Part shown: piece after piece, positions 33,764-44,500 of the stretch
How the letters are laid out: the number at the start of each line of letters is the position of its first letter
How positions within the stretch are numbered: position 1 is the stretch's first letter
NCBI GenBank assembly: GCA_008477525.1
Contig: SPDT01000006.1
Span: 2,321,501 to 2,385,500 of the forward strand
Direction of reading: 5' to 3'
DNA length: 64,000 bases
Source: Hypomyces perniciosus
Taxonomy: Eukaryota; Ascomycota; Sordariomycetes; Hypocreales; Hypocreaceae
Notes under the pieces: model-generated
What the model saw: only the letters and a program-made list of their open reading frames with translations
What the model was told of the DNA's origin: nothing
Databases searched by the model: none
Program-made: the position numbers and the translations under genes

Positions 33764-36051
33764 GCGGTGGCCAGCGAAAGCAACACAAAGTAATGTCTTA
33801 TCGCCAGGGGATAGTTAAATTGGCCATGAATTGGACATTTGAAAAGACGGCGCGCGACGTTCCAAGGAAACGCTGGAGAGTTGGTTCGGTTGGAGATGGA
33901 GGGACGATGGGAAGCGCTGGTCCGCTAAGGGACTAAGAAAGGGAGAAGCGAGAGACAAGACTGTGGGGCGGGCCAAGCAGTGGTCCGAACGGGTATCGTT
34001 TGACGTACTGTGTACATGCCCTGGCCTGCATTAGGCGTTGCATGAGCCAGGTACTTCTGACAAAGGCATGACAGCCAGGATCGTCCAGGGGGGGCGCACT
34101 TTATCAGTCCAGGTGGTCACCAATAGCTTGCATCTTCACTTTCGCTTCTTATTCCAAGTCCTGGTAGTAGAGGTATGTACCTTGCTCCGTACTTCGTGGA
34201 TGATTCTACAAATCATGCACACGTGTGCATTCAACCGTTGGCCGCAAAAGAAAATAAAGGGGCAACCCCAATTGGGCAGGCAGAGAGAAATAGTCCGAGA
34301 AGCGAGTGAAAGGGGTGGGTGAGTTCGCGCCGTCTTTGCCTTGCTACGTATGTACGTGTAGTAGTAGAAGTAGTAGTAGTAGTACTCAGTGGCATTTATT
34401 AGGCGTAAGCCTTACGACAGACTGGATGAAAGAGACGATAATGGACTGCTGCTGCTATTGCATGACTTGATAGCTGCTTTTCAGCGGGCGGTCTTTCAGC
34501 GGCCGAGGGCCTAGGTCATGGTAGTACCTGCACTAGCGCTGGAGCTCCAGAACTCGGAGGGGTCCCTGCTGCTCCTTGGTTGGCTCAGTTGCCCAGCCAC
34601 GCCAGCCACTGGCACTAGGGCTATGGGGAAGTTGAAGCAGGGGTGGGAACAAGCCTTTTTCAGGTCAATTTCAGCCACCCCTGTTAACGGGCGACAAAGA
34701 ACTCATTGAGGTATTATGAGTGAAACCAACAACTACGAGTACGAGTAGACGATCAATGAACAGGTCAGATTCTGTGCTTGTTGTCTGTCTGCACATATTC
34801 CGTGTTTGTCCTATGTCATTCAGTTTCCAACTGTGCTGTGAATATGATATATGACGCAAGAAACGAAGCAATATCATACATAGCTCACCTAATCAACAGC
34901 CCAGCCTCGTCGATTTTCAATTTTCAACCCTCAAACCAGGTTCATCCAATACCTACTAACTAAGCATTGGCAATTTGGCATTCCCAACGAGTTACTTATC
35001 TCATCATACCCATGTGCCGAGTGCCACTCTTTTGTATCTCTGCAAGCCCCTAGCGGCAATGCAGCCAGCCGCCGTGCAAATCCCCATTAAAAAAAGGAGG
35101 GCCAGGGCCAAGGAACGCACGGAGGTCCAGTCGATTCAAGCAGGTGGCGCGTAACCCAGTGTTGGCGCGCGTAAATAGGCTTCTTTAATATGGTTGTCCA
35201 AATGACTGGCCAGGCTTGAATGGCCATTGGCGCCCAGGAATCATCAACAAAGGGACGATCTTATCCATATGAGCCCAGCAAAAAACAGCCCTGTCAAATA
35301 GTGCTCTAAAACAAATGTCTATTGAATTGGCTACTGCTGCTGCTACTTCGTACTACTAATGCAATGCACTACGAGTACGGTGGATGGCTTGTTCCAATTT
35401 ATTACACTGGCCCAGCAAGTCGAGAGAACGACATGCATACGCTCGCTGATTCGATAATCCTACCAATGGCTGACAGCTTGGATACGACTCCATATGCACT
35501 TTGTAGGTTGCACGACATCCCACACATGCGCATCAGATCACAGGATCGATCCCAAAACTGACTGGGCCAGGCTGAAACGACAGCTATGTCATGCCCAGCA
35601 CCTATTGGCCGCTCGGTCCTCGTCGCGCACAATAATCCATGCAGATTTGTTATTGTGATGGCACGTTTGCGATACCATATCGGGATGCATCCTACATGCG
35701 GAATACGGAGTACAACGGATAGATACTAGTAGTACTACTATGTACTCCGTACTACCTACCAATAATTCTCTTCCTCTCCATAACTCCGTTCAAAAGAGAC
35801 TCCATTTCTTCGTTTCTAATGACAACCCATTCAGTATTATGTAAATCCTGTAAGTGCGGAGTACACGAACTGATTCTGAGGTGAGAGTCCCGTGTACGAA
35901 GTACGGCCCCATGCAATAATACGCCTAGGGAGTATCAAACTTCAAACTCCATGTCTCTCAACAACAGAATAATGCCCCAGGTAACACGGAGTACTCCCAA
36001 TATCGTTGGACGAGATCCAAACAAAGACGCCATGGCTGTAATGCTTTCTCA
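33764..36051. other. Long intergenic region (2.3 kb)
   Basis: It holds the promoter of the Uds1-type gene and the 3' end of MED16. Contents: a GTAGTAGTA run near 34360-34385 and exact motif copies at 35704 (TACGGAGTAC) and 35743 (TACTCCGTAC). Short frames of 60-94 codons on both strands have no protein character. No RNA gene recognised. Confidence 0.5.
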
Positions 36052-39000
36052 TCAGACAATCAGCCTGCCCTTCGGCAACAGCGCCCAGAGTCCGCCACAC
36101 GAGCACTTCCTTTGTTGTCCAAGCACAAACGTAAATCCAGGACGGCTTCCAAACACATCCTCCATGACCGTCGCGCACCTCGTACATCTTCTCCATTGTT
36201 GCGACGATCCCATCTTCAGCACTCCCTTCTTGAACAGATCAACATATACACCCTTGGCTTCCCTCGCCGCTAGGCTGCCTCCATCATCCTGGACACCAAG
36301 GAGATCAAAGTTTGCTAAAAACAACTTTGCGGGATCAGTGAGACTGCGAAATGCCGGCAGTTCCTTGGTGAAGAACTTTTTGATGACAAACAAGAACACC
36401 TGGGTTGGTGGTGCCCCTACGAGCATGCCCAACTCGATCTGCATTTGATACGTCTTAACAGCAGTGTCAATCTGTTTCCCCTGCGGTGCGTTTGGTCCGC
36501 TCTTGACCAGGTTTGGCAAAATTGTCTGATACGCCTGCCGTATATCCCCTCCTAGAGTGTTAAGGAGCTTTTCGAACTCGCAGACTTTGATAAGACTGGA
36601 TGTCATGGTGTTCTGCATCTTCTGGTATGCCTGCTGAAGCTGTGGATTGGGTATTTTAGTAGTGCTGGCTTGATCCGCCGCGGCCGATTGCCTCCTGTAA
36701 AAATCGATAGCCTTCGTGCTCAGAGCCTCCAGGTGTGTAATTCTACGACACACAGCTAACAAGAAGCTTCTGCTGCTCGAGGATAGCAGGAGATGTAATG
36801 AAATATCGTTTCTCTGATGCAAGTAAACACCCAATTCGGTAAAACGCTGAGGCACTAGCCTTGCCTGGAACTCATCATCATCCATGAGTCCAAACAGACA
36901 GTCCGCCAGCCATGACAGTAGATCAAGAGACCACTTGGCACAGCCAGTCAGCGCATCCACTACTTCTGTATTCGAAGTCAGCAATCCATCGGCCCTTTTT
37001 ATCTTTAGAAAGGTTTAAATCGCACCATGCTCATCCAGTGGGCTAATCTTTTCTCTGGCCGTCACAGGAAGGTTGCTCGCAACTGTAATGAGGATGACCA
37101 CATTACGTAGGTTCAAGTCCACCGTGGTAAACTTGCTCAGGAAGGATCGGGGTCGGAACTCTCCCCGAAAACCTAAGCTATTCATGATGCTCATACAAGA
37201 CTGCAGCGATGTGTTTCTCATAAGCGCATCGTGATGCAGCTCTTCCGAGTAGTCCACCTGGATCTTGATGATCCGAACAATCTCGCTGATCCAGTCTTGT
37301 GTGAATCCTGTCATAGTTAGAAGGCCCCCTGTCCTTGAAGTGGAGGATCGCATGCAACTCACTCTTTTTCGTAGTATATGGTCTAACGATAGCGAGCACA
37401 TCGTCATAATTTACACTGTACCACAACGCAGATGCAACCGTCACAGTCAACGCCGCTATAGTGGCCGCATAATGAACTGCTTTTGAATTAGCAACATGTT
37501 CCTCAGTGTCCTGGGGTACTCATTGATGTACCGTCTTGGTTTGAATCGCCAATATCGTCCAAGGGGTAGTGGAGCTTGTTCCATTTGATCTTTCCATCAT
37601 CCGTCATTTGAATCACGGAGCAATGAGTCGGGGAAAAGGCGACTTGTTGGCCTATTTCATGATATGTTAGACGTGTCGCGCAATGACTCGGTTCTGGCAC
37701 ACTTACACTGGCCCTCCTCAGTTAGCGTCCAACCAGCTTGGCGCAGGTTCATGACTTGGTTGGTACTCTCTGTCGCATAAACTTCTTCAAAAGTAAATCT
37801 GTCCCGGTACTCGATGGTTCCGTCGGCCATGGTTAGGACCAGCACCTTGCCGAACTGAATAGCCTGAAATCCAATGACCACTTTGTTAATGATAATTGGA
37901 TCCAGTTTGCGCAACTTCGTGCAGGCTGTTTGCTCAGTGGAGTCCCCATTTCTCCGGGCTCCCAGCTGCTCAAAGGCTGTGTGCAGATTTTGTCGCTGCT
38001 CTGCAACAGCCTCCCAGCGGTCAAGAATGCTTTGTGCTATTTGGTGGTAAGACCCTGTGTTCGGCACACGTGTCCTTATGGTGACAATCATGGGTGGGAC
38101 AGTATTTTTGCCGGTGTTGTCCATGAGTGATGGAAGGACATGCAGAGACGACAATTCTGCCATTGATCCATCATTGTTTACATCATTGGGACCGGTTTGA
38201 AGCCATGTGGTCGCCGCCAGGTGCTTCTCAACAAGCGACGGGCTCAGACGAGCATTCTGTGGTAAAGGGTTCTTATCCGGCTGGGATCCTGGTCCACCCC
38301 ACTGAATTTCAAGCTTGAGCAGTCTGAGCTGTCTTGACGAAGTAGCAACAGCGACGAGCAAGAACTCTTCAAGGAAGTAAGTAAGGGGGGGTAATGAGCG
38401 TTTTCTCGGGCGGTTTCGACTTACTCTTATCAGATGCGAGGGCTGCATGTGTAACCAACTCATCCGCTGAATTTACGCTCTCAAGCTCCATGGTCGTCTC
38501 CTCCATCCGATTGTTGTTTTGTGACCAGAACATCTTCAGCATGCCGCTTATCGTGACACAAAATAATGCACTCTTAGATGAATTAGGATGACTGGGTCCG
38601 CCGGCATGGAGAAAGGAGCTCTCATAGTGATAGGTATTGCCATTCTTCGTGGCCGGACCATACATGATGTTGTATGGTTTCTTTCAAGCGTCAAAATGGC
38701 TGTCCAAAAGTTCATTAAATGGGCTTACTTACCTGCTGGTTTTGAGGAGCGACAGCAAGCCAATGGGCTCCTACCACCGCGTTGGCATCATCGATAGCGT
38801 CCGTCTCCCATTTCCTTGTAATGAAGGGCTGGTTGAGAGAGATTGGGAAGCTGAGGATGACGACTCTGCCCACGGCATCAACCACCGCCAACTCCGGGAT
38901 ATTAGTGGTACCCCATTCCAAGTGAACCAGCGGGATGCCCGGGGAACCTTTCACGGGGTGACATGTGGTCGGCTCACTGAGGTCCCACGAGCCATCACGA

Positions 39001-39309
39001 GGATGGCACCTTAGGAACCGGAGCTCAAGGGTCTGCCCATCCGGTGTAATCGTGGCGATTGTTCCAGCTTTTGACCAAGCGACGGCCCTACACAATTATT
39101 AGCCGAAAGGCGCTTTGGTAAGGACATACACAGACCACATACTGGCAGCAGCCGCGGCTTCTCAGTTCATCGATTCTTTGAAAGGCCTGCTTGCCGAGAG
39201 ACCTCTCAGGGAGCGACAAGCCGACGCCATCGCCAAATAAATCGTCCACGTCGTTGAGGTCCACGGGCACGGCGTTATCCAGCATGAGAGGCATCTTGGG
39301 GGCAGTCAT
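36052..39309 (-). CDS. med16: Mediator complex subunit 16 (MED16/Sin4)
   Basis: Eight exons on the minus strand: 39309-39143, 39087-38733, 38680-38425, 38366-37707, 37651-37532, 37479-37363, 37307-37026, 36965-36052. Lengths sum to 957 codons (956 residues) with every phase consistent. The N-terminus MPLMLDNAVPVDLNDVDDLF and QRIDELRSRGCCQAVAWSK lead into a WD40-like region (TIATITPDGQTLELRFLRCHP), and helices such as CAKWSLDLLSWLADCLFGL continue the Mediator tail subunit. The C-terminus has Cys residues (CTRCATVMEDV, RKCSCGGLWALLPKGRLIV), perhaps a small metal-binding end. MED16 sits in the Mediator tail and links activators and repressors to RNA polymerase II. Two junctions (37480-37531 and 36966-37025) are needed to avoid stops and have weak donors (GTACAT, GTGCGA). 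Confidence 0.9.
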
Positions 39310-40192
39310 TGGAGTAACGGGGGGGACATGGGAAGAAGGCTATTCTAAATAGAAACCTGGAAACCCCAAAGGCACATCGGGCCCCTCGAGGCCAGGGGCA
39401 AAAATTAGGATAAGCCAAGCAATGAATCACTGATGGTCAGCCTCATACGCGCGCGCGCACTGCATGGACAGCAAGAGGGTAGGCGAAGCCCAGCCTTAAA
39501 TCTAACACGGGATAACGAGGCTGAGAAGGTCTTGTAAGAGGTTCGGATAGGTAGGTTAAGATTGGCGGTAGTATTACGGAATACTCGACATCAACCTTTG
39601 GTTACCAGCCACAAATTATACAGGTCGGTCTGTAGCCGCGCCGGTTGAATCTCGGCGATGCGTCATTGGCCTGAGACTGCCGAATTCAACCCAACTGTGA
39701 GCATACCTCGGAAGGTAATACTGTCATGAATTTCTCCAATTGATGACATGGAAATTATAGCCCGTGGGAATTGTGTATCTAGCGACTGTCGTGGAGTGAA
39801 TTGCGAACTACTTAATATTTGAGTCGCAGCAGAACGCTGTGCAGCTACCCCAGACTTTAAGTTTCATCTCTGTCCACCACATCAAAACATCACGACATTA
39901 AGAGAAGGACAGTGTGAGGTTTTCAAACTTCTGTATCAGGTAGGCCTATTGCATGGCTTAAAAGTGAAGTATAATCTCTCAGTCTTCTCTGAGGCAAACG
40001 GTGACCCAATATCTCCGACATCTCCACCTCCACAGTAACCATGTCTCCCCACATTTCGTTACGCCATGTCACTGCCAGCCTCTCCGTTTCATCAAGTTCT
40101 TACCTATATGACTAGGGAATAAAATATCTTGATCGCAAGATTGGAAATCCGAAGAGGTTAACCCTGGACTTCGAATCTTCCAAGCCTACAAC
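39310..40192. other. Divergent intergenic region
   Basis: Separates the start codons of MED16 (minus) and D-lactate dehydrogenase (plus), so it holds both promoters. A CGCGCGCGC run lies near 39450. No gene or RNA is recognised. Confidence 0.5.
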
Positions 40193-42186
40193 ATGATCCG
40201 GTTTCTCAGGGTTGCAGCGCTCACACGTCGCCCTACAATCCAAATCAACAATACTATTCGCAGAGTCTCATCATCTTCGAAATCACCGACATACAGGAAA
40301 GACAGCCTCTCTTACCTCGCAATCGGGCTGTTGATTGGCGGGACTACAACAGCGGCGGCTTTCCAGTTTATCGGCTCCTCCACAGAGATAGACACAACCA
40401 CACAACCCAGATGGCGTGAAAATGAGATCCGCCACACTTTTCTGCGGTCTAGATATGCCGACAAGAAGACCATGTTAAAAGTAGGCTAGATTTATTCGAT
40501 ATGAATTACTATTGCTAAACTTCGAAAAGGCAGTAGTTGAGATCCGCCATGAGCTGGGAGAGGAGGCCGTTAGTGTTGACAAAGACGACTTGGAGGAGCA
40601 TGGCCACTCCGATTGGTCTACATCTAATACCGATGAACGGCCCATTGCAATTGTTCGGCCCAATTCGACAGAGCAGGTATCGGCAATCGCCAAGACATGT
40701 ACCAAGTATAAGGTGCCCATGATCCCTTATGGGGCAGGCTCCAGTGTTGAGGGTAACTTCTGTTCCCCCTTCTCGGGAATATGCATCGACTTGTCCACCA
40801 TGAACAAGATAGTTGAATTTCACCCAGAAGACATGGACGTAGTGGTTCAACCCGGTGTCAATTGGGTCAACCTGAACGACGAGATCAAAGAAAGCGGCTT
40901 ATTCTTACCCCTCGATCCAAGCCCAACGGCACTTATTGGCGGTATGGTAGCTACTAATTGCAGTGGCACCAATGCTATGAGATACGGCACGATGAAAGAC
41001 TACGTCATCAACTTGACTGTGGTTCTGGCCGATGGTTCGGTCATTAAGACGCGACATCGGCCAAGGAAGACATCCGCAGGCTACAACTTGACATCTCTAT
41101 TCACTGGATCAGAAGGGACACTTGGTATCATCACCGAGGTCACACTGAAGCTAGCTATCATACCAACCAGCTTCAGTGTGGCTACTGTCACCTTCAAAAC
41201 GGTAAGAGAGGCCGCAGCCGCAGCATCCACAATGGTACGAACAGGCGTGCCGCTGGCGGCGCTGGAGCTCATGGACGATGTGCAAATGCAAGTCATCAAT
41301 AAGAACGGTGGTGCGGGAGGTAGGATGTGGGAGGAAACACCAACCCTTTTCATAAAGTGAGCATGATGTCTTGACAGACTCACAGAATAGGACAAGCTAA
41401 ACATGTATGCTAGATTCTCTGGCACCGAAAACACCATCAAAGAGAGTATTCAATCCACTCAAGAGATATCCCAACGCCACGGATCCAACTCGTTTGAGTT
41501 TGCCAGGGGTAAAGAGGAAATGGATTCTCTGTGGGCGGCTAGAAAACAAGCATATTGGGCATCATTGGCTGTCAAACCAGAGGGTACAGAGCCCTGGTCA
41601 ACTGACGTCGCGGTGCCAATATCTCGCTTGGCTGATCTGATCGGTACATGAACAGTGTTCATGCCAAGTTTTGAGCAAATGCTGACAGAAAGTAGATGCT
41701 TCTAAGGATAAAGCTTCCAAGCTCGGTCTCGTCAATAGTGTTATCGGCCATGTTGGAGATGGCAACTTCCATCAATTGCTATTTTATAATCCCAGCACTA
41801 CCAAGGATAAACAGGCGGTGGCAGAGTGTGTTGACACGATGATAAATAAGGCAATTGATATGGAGGGGACTGTATCAGTGAGTATAGAATATTGGTCCTT
41901 TAATATTCATTCACCTGCTAACCTGTGGTATAGGGAGAGCATGGAATTGGCCTTGGGAAGAAAGTTAGTGGTTCCACTGGCATTTGTCACGAAGTATTTG
42001 CTGATAGGAAGCTAGCATTGTTTGTTGAAAGAGCTCGGTCCGTCGACCATTGGGGTTATGAAGGCTCTGAAGGATACACTTGATCCGCAGTACGTTATCT
42101 GCTTGTTTTATTTGCTTGATTGAAGCTACAACTAACATACATGTATCAGCTGGCTACTGAACCCGGGGAAAGTCTTTGACGAATGA
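40193..42186 (+). CDS. dld1: Mitochondrial D-lactate dehydrogenase (cytochrome), DLD-type
   Basis: Seven exons (40193-40480, 40530-41356, 41414-41643, 41696-41877, 41934-41963, 42016-42089, 42150-42186) close into 555 residues. The Arg/Ser/Thr-rich N-terminus (MIRFLRVAALTRRPTIQ) looks like a mitochondrial presequence, followed by a hydrophobic stretch LAIGLLIGGTTTAAAFQFIG that may anchor it to the inner membrane. The FAD-binding PCMH region has IPYGAGSSVEGN and NCSGTNAMRYGT; the C-terminal FAD-oxidase domain has GHVGDGNFH and GEHGIGLGKK. The enzyme oxidises D-lactate to pyruvate and passes electrons to cytochrome c. GEHGIGLGKK is encoded by a 30-nt exon. Product ends WLLNPGKVFDE, usual for the family. 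Confidence 0.93.
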
Positions 42187-43172
42187 GGCGTGTAACTACA
42201 GGCTCGCCAGTAGTATTGGGTGTTGACTGGGAATTAAATTACAGATGTAGACATTTTTGTCATTTGTCATATTCTACCTATGCCTTTGCCAGCCTGTAGT
42301 GATCATAGGACAAGAGAAATCCAAGTGGCGGTTCACTATAAGGTTGTGCACACCCATGGGATTTGATTGGCAACACTCTTCAGGGTTTCATGAGAGGGAT
42401 TGTTGCGTGTCACCACAGCGAGAGGCTAGCAGAAAGAAAGCCTGCTACGGAAGGGCCGATTGCCAACTAATCCCGCGCATTTTTAAAGTGATACAAGTCC
42501 CGCTGTTCTAAATGCTGTTTCTTACTACTATTCCACGCAGATTGTGGACTTGGTGTGGGTGCTACCCTGTTACGGAGTATAGTTTATGTGTTGGAGCAAG
42601 TCTAATATATTTATTTGTCTTTTTTCCTCATCTCATGCAGCGGTAAATGAAAACGAGGCACAGCATTAATTAAAATGGAATATTTGGCTCTTCTGCGTTA
42701 CGAAATGCGGAATTGCTACAATGCTCGGGGCTATGGCTTCTTGGTTGTCTGGGGCATGTAAGCTTAACTCAGCCCAAGATGGAATCCCCTCCTCTTTCCC
42801 CCCAAACTCTTATAAATCGTGCATCTAGATTCGCATGCCAAGAAGAACGTCTGCATCTACAGGCCTCGGCACCTGCAAAATAAAGGTAATGGCATTTTTT
42901 GCCATTGGAGGAAGAATTATGCTGAGATCTCCGGCATGTCGATGCTACGCTGCCGCATCTCGGTAGAGACAGCCGGCCCGATTTCTCCAGACTTCCTCCG
43001 CATTGCTTCGGGCTTTAGGTACTCATCGACAATGTCTGGGGACAAGCAAATGGCCGCATGTGCTTCAAGTATATAAGACAATGGATGTTCCTCGGGCTCA
43101 GGTTAATAGAAAAGACATAGAAGTCAGGCAGCTACAACAGAAGCAGCTTGTAGACCGTTCATCATCGCTGCC
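42187..43172. other. Intergenic region upstream of the GH105 gene
   Basis: Contains the end of the lactate dehydrogenase transcript and the GH105 promoter. TACGGAGTA is at 42571. The 85-codon plus frame 42819-43076 lies within the promoter region and is not recognised. Confidence 0.5.
43070..43077 (+). promoter_or_regulatory. Possible TATA box of the GH105 gene
   Basis: TATATAAG lies 96 bp before the ATG at 43173, a fitting distance for the core promoter of an inducible secreted enzyme. It is a sequence match only. Confidence 0.4.
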
Positions 43173-44500
43173 ATGAAATCTTTACTTCTCTTTGCCATTG
43201 GCGCGGTAGGCGCCGTCGTTGAGCGCCAACAACGTCCTCACTTGACATGGTTGGCCGATACGTTCATCGCAAAGGGTGTCAGACAAACCTTCGGCTACCA
43301 GGAAGCCACACTCTACGTCGGCGTAGAGAGAGCGTATGAGCTGTTCAAGGAGCAGAAGTACCTCAACTGGTTGAAGAGCCAGATCGATGGCGTGGTCCAA
43401 GCCGACGGCACCATCAAAGGATGGAACCCCAGCGTCTACTCCCTTGACGACTATCGTATCGCCAACAATTACTTGTACTTGTATGGGCTTACGGGTCAAG
43501 AGAAGTATAAATCTGCTGCGGCGATCGTTCGAAGGCACTTGAACTCGCACCCGCGGACGCCATCTGGTGGCTTTTGGTAAGTTACCTGTGCTGTAGATCA
43601 CCATCGCCTGATATTATATCAACTCGATCCTTCCTTTGATTGATGCAGTTTGAGCATAATCACTAACCAAATGCTCTCAAGGCACCGTAAGCCCATCTTC
43701 GCCAACCAGATGTGGCTTGACGGCATCTTCATGGCCGACTCATTCTACGCCAAATGGACACACCTCTTTGACAGCAAGAATACGACCGCCTGGAACGACA
43801 TCCTTCTCCAATTCACCCTCATGGACTCGAACACGCGAAACAATACCTCGGGCCTCCTTGTCCACGGCTGGGCGGAGACCGACACTGCCCCCTGGGCTGA
43901 TCCCATTACTGGGCGGGCTCCCAATGTTTGGGGCCGTGCCGTCGGTTGGTATTTCATGTCGCTCGTCGAGACCCTGCAGGTGTTTCCCAAGTCTCACCCT
44001 GGTTATGCGAAGCTCCTGGGCTACTATACCTGGATTGCCAGGGCCCTCAAGACCGCGCAGCACCCGGCATCCGGTGGCTGGTTCCAGGTCATGAACGAGC
44101 CGTATCCCAAGGCCAAGGGCAACTACATCGAGAGCAGTGGCTCGGCCATGTTTACTTTTGGTCTATTGAAAGGATTGAAGTTGGGGTACCTGAGTAAAAA
44201 CGAGTTCCTTGCGACTGGCAAGAAGGCCTACCAGGGACTGGTTAGAAACTTCATCTCTCCCCAGAGCGATGGCACGCTTCATTTCACGGGCACCGTGGCT
44301 GAGTGTGGACTGGTTACTTCAAACGTCACGTTCGAGGTAGGCAGCCAACCCTGAGAATATGAATTTTGGACATGTGACTGACATCAATGTGATGTGTATA
44401 GTATTACATCAGCGTCCGCACCGGACCCAACGATTACAAAGGCTCGGGGCCTTTTATGCTGGCTGCTTATGAGTGGGAGACATGGGCGAAGAACGCCTAA
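43173..44500 (+). CDS. Secreted glycoside hydrolase family 105 (unsaturated rhamnogalacturonyl hydrolase)
   Basis: Exons 43173-43576, 43682-44336 and 44402-44500 give 385 residues. A signal peptide (MKSLLLFAIGAVGAVVE) begins the product. The alpha/alpha-barrel body contains NQMWLDGIFMADSFYA, the GH105/YteR signature region with the catalytic Asp, then VHGWAETDTAPWADP, GRAVGWYFMSLVETL and YIESSGSAMFTFGLLKGLK, matching GH105/GH88-like unsaturated glucuronyl hydrolases. It would cleave the unsaturated galacturonyl residue from rhamnogalacturonan oligosaccharides made by pectin lyases, so acts in plant cell-wall breakdown. Several NxT/S sites (NTT, NTS, NVT) suggest glycosylation. No other pectin gene is near. 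Confidence 0.92.

Noticed and set aside
37015..37532. Frameshift and premature stop in MED16
   Set aside because: Two short introns restore one continuous 956-residue frame with consistent phases, so mutation is not needed.
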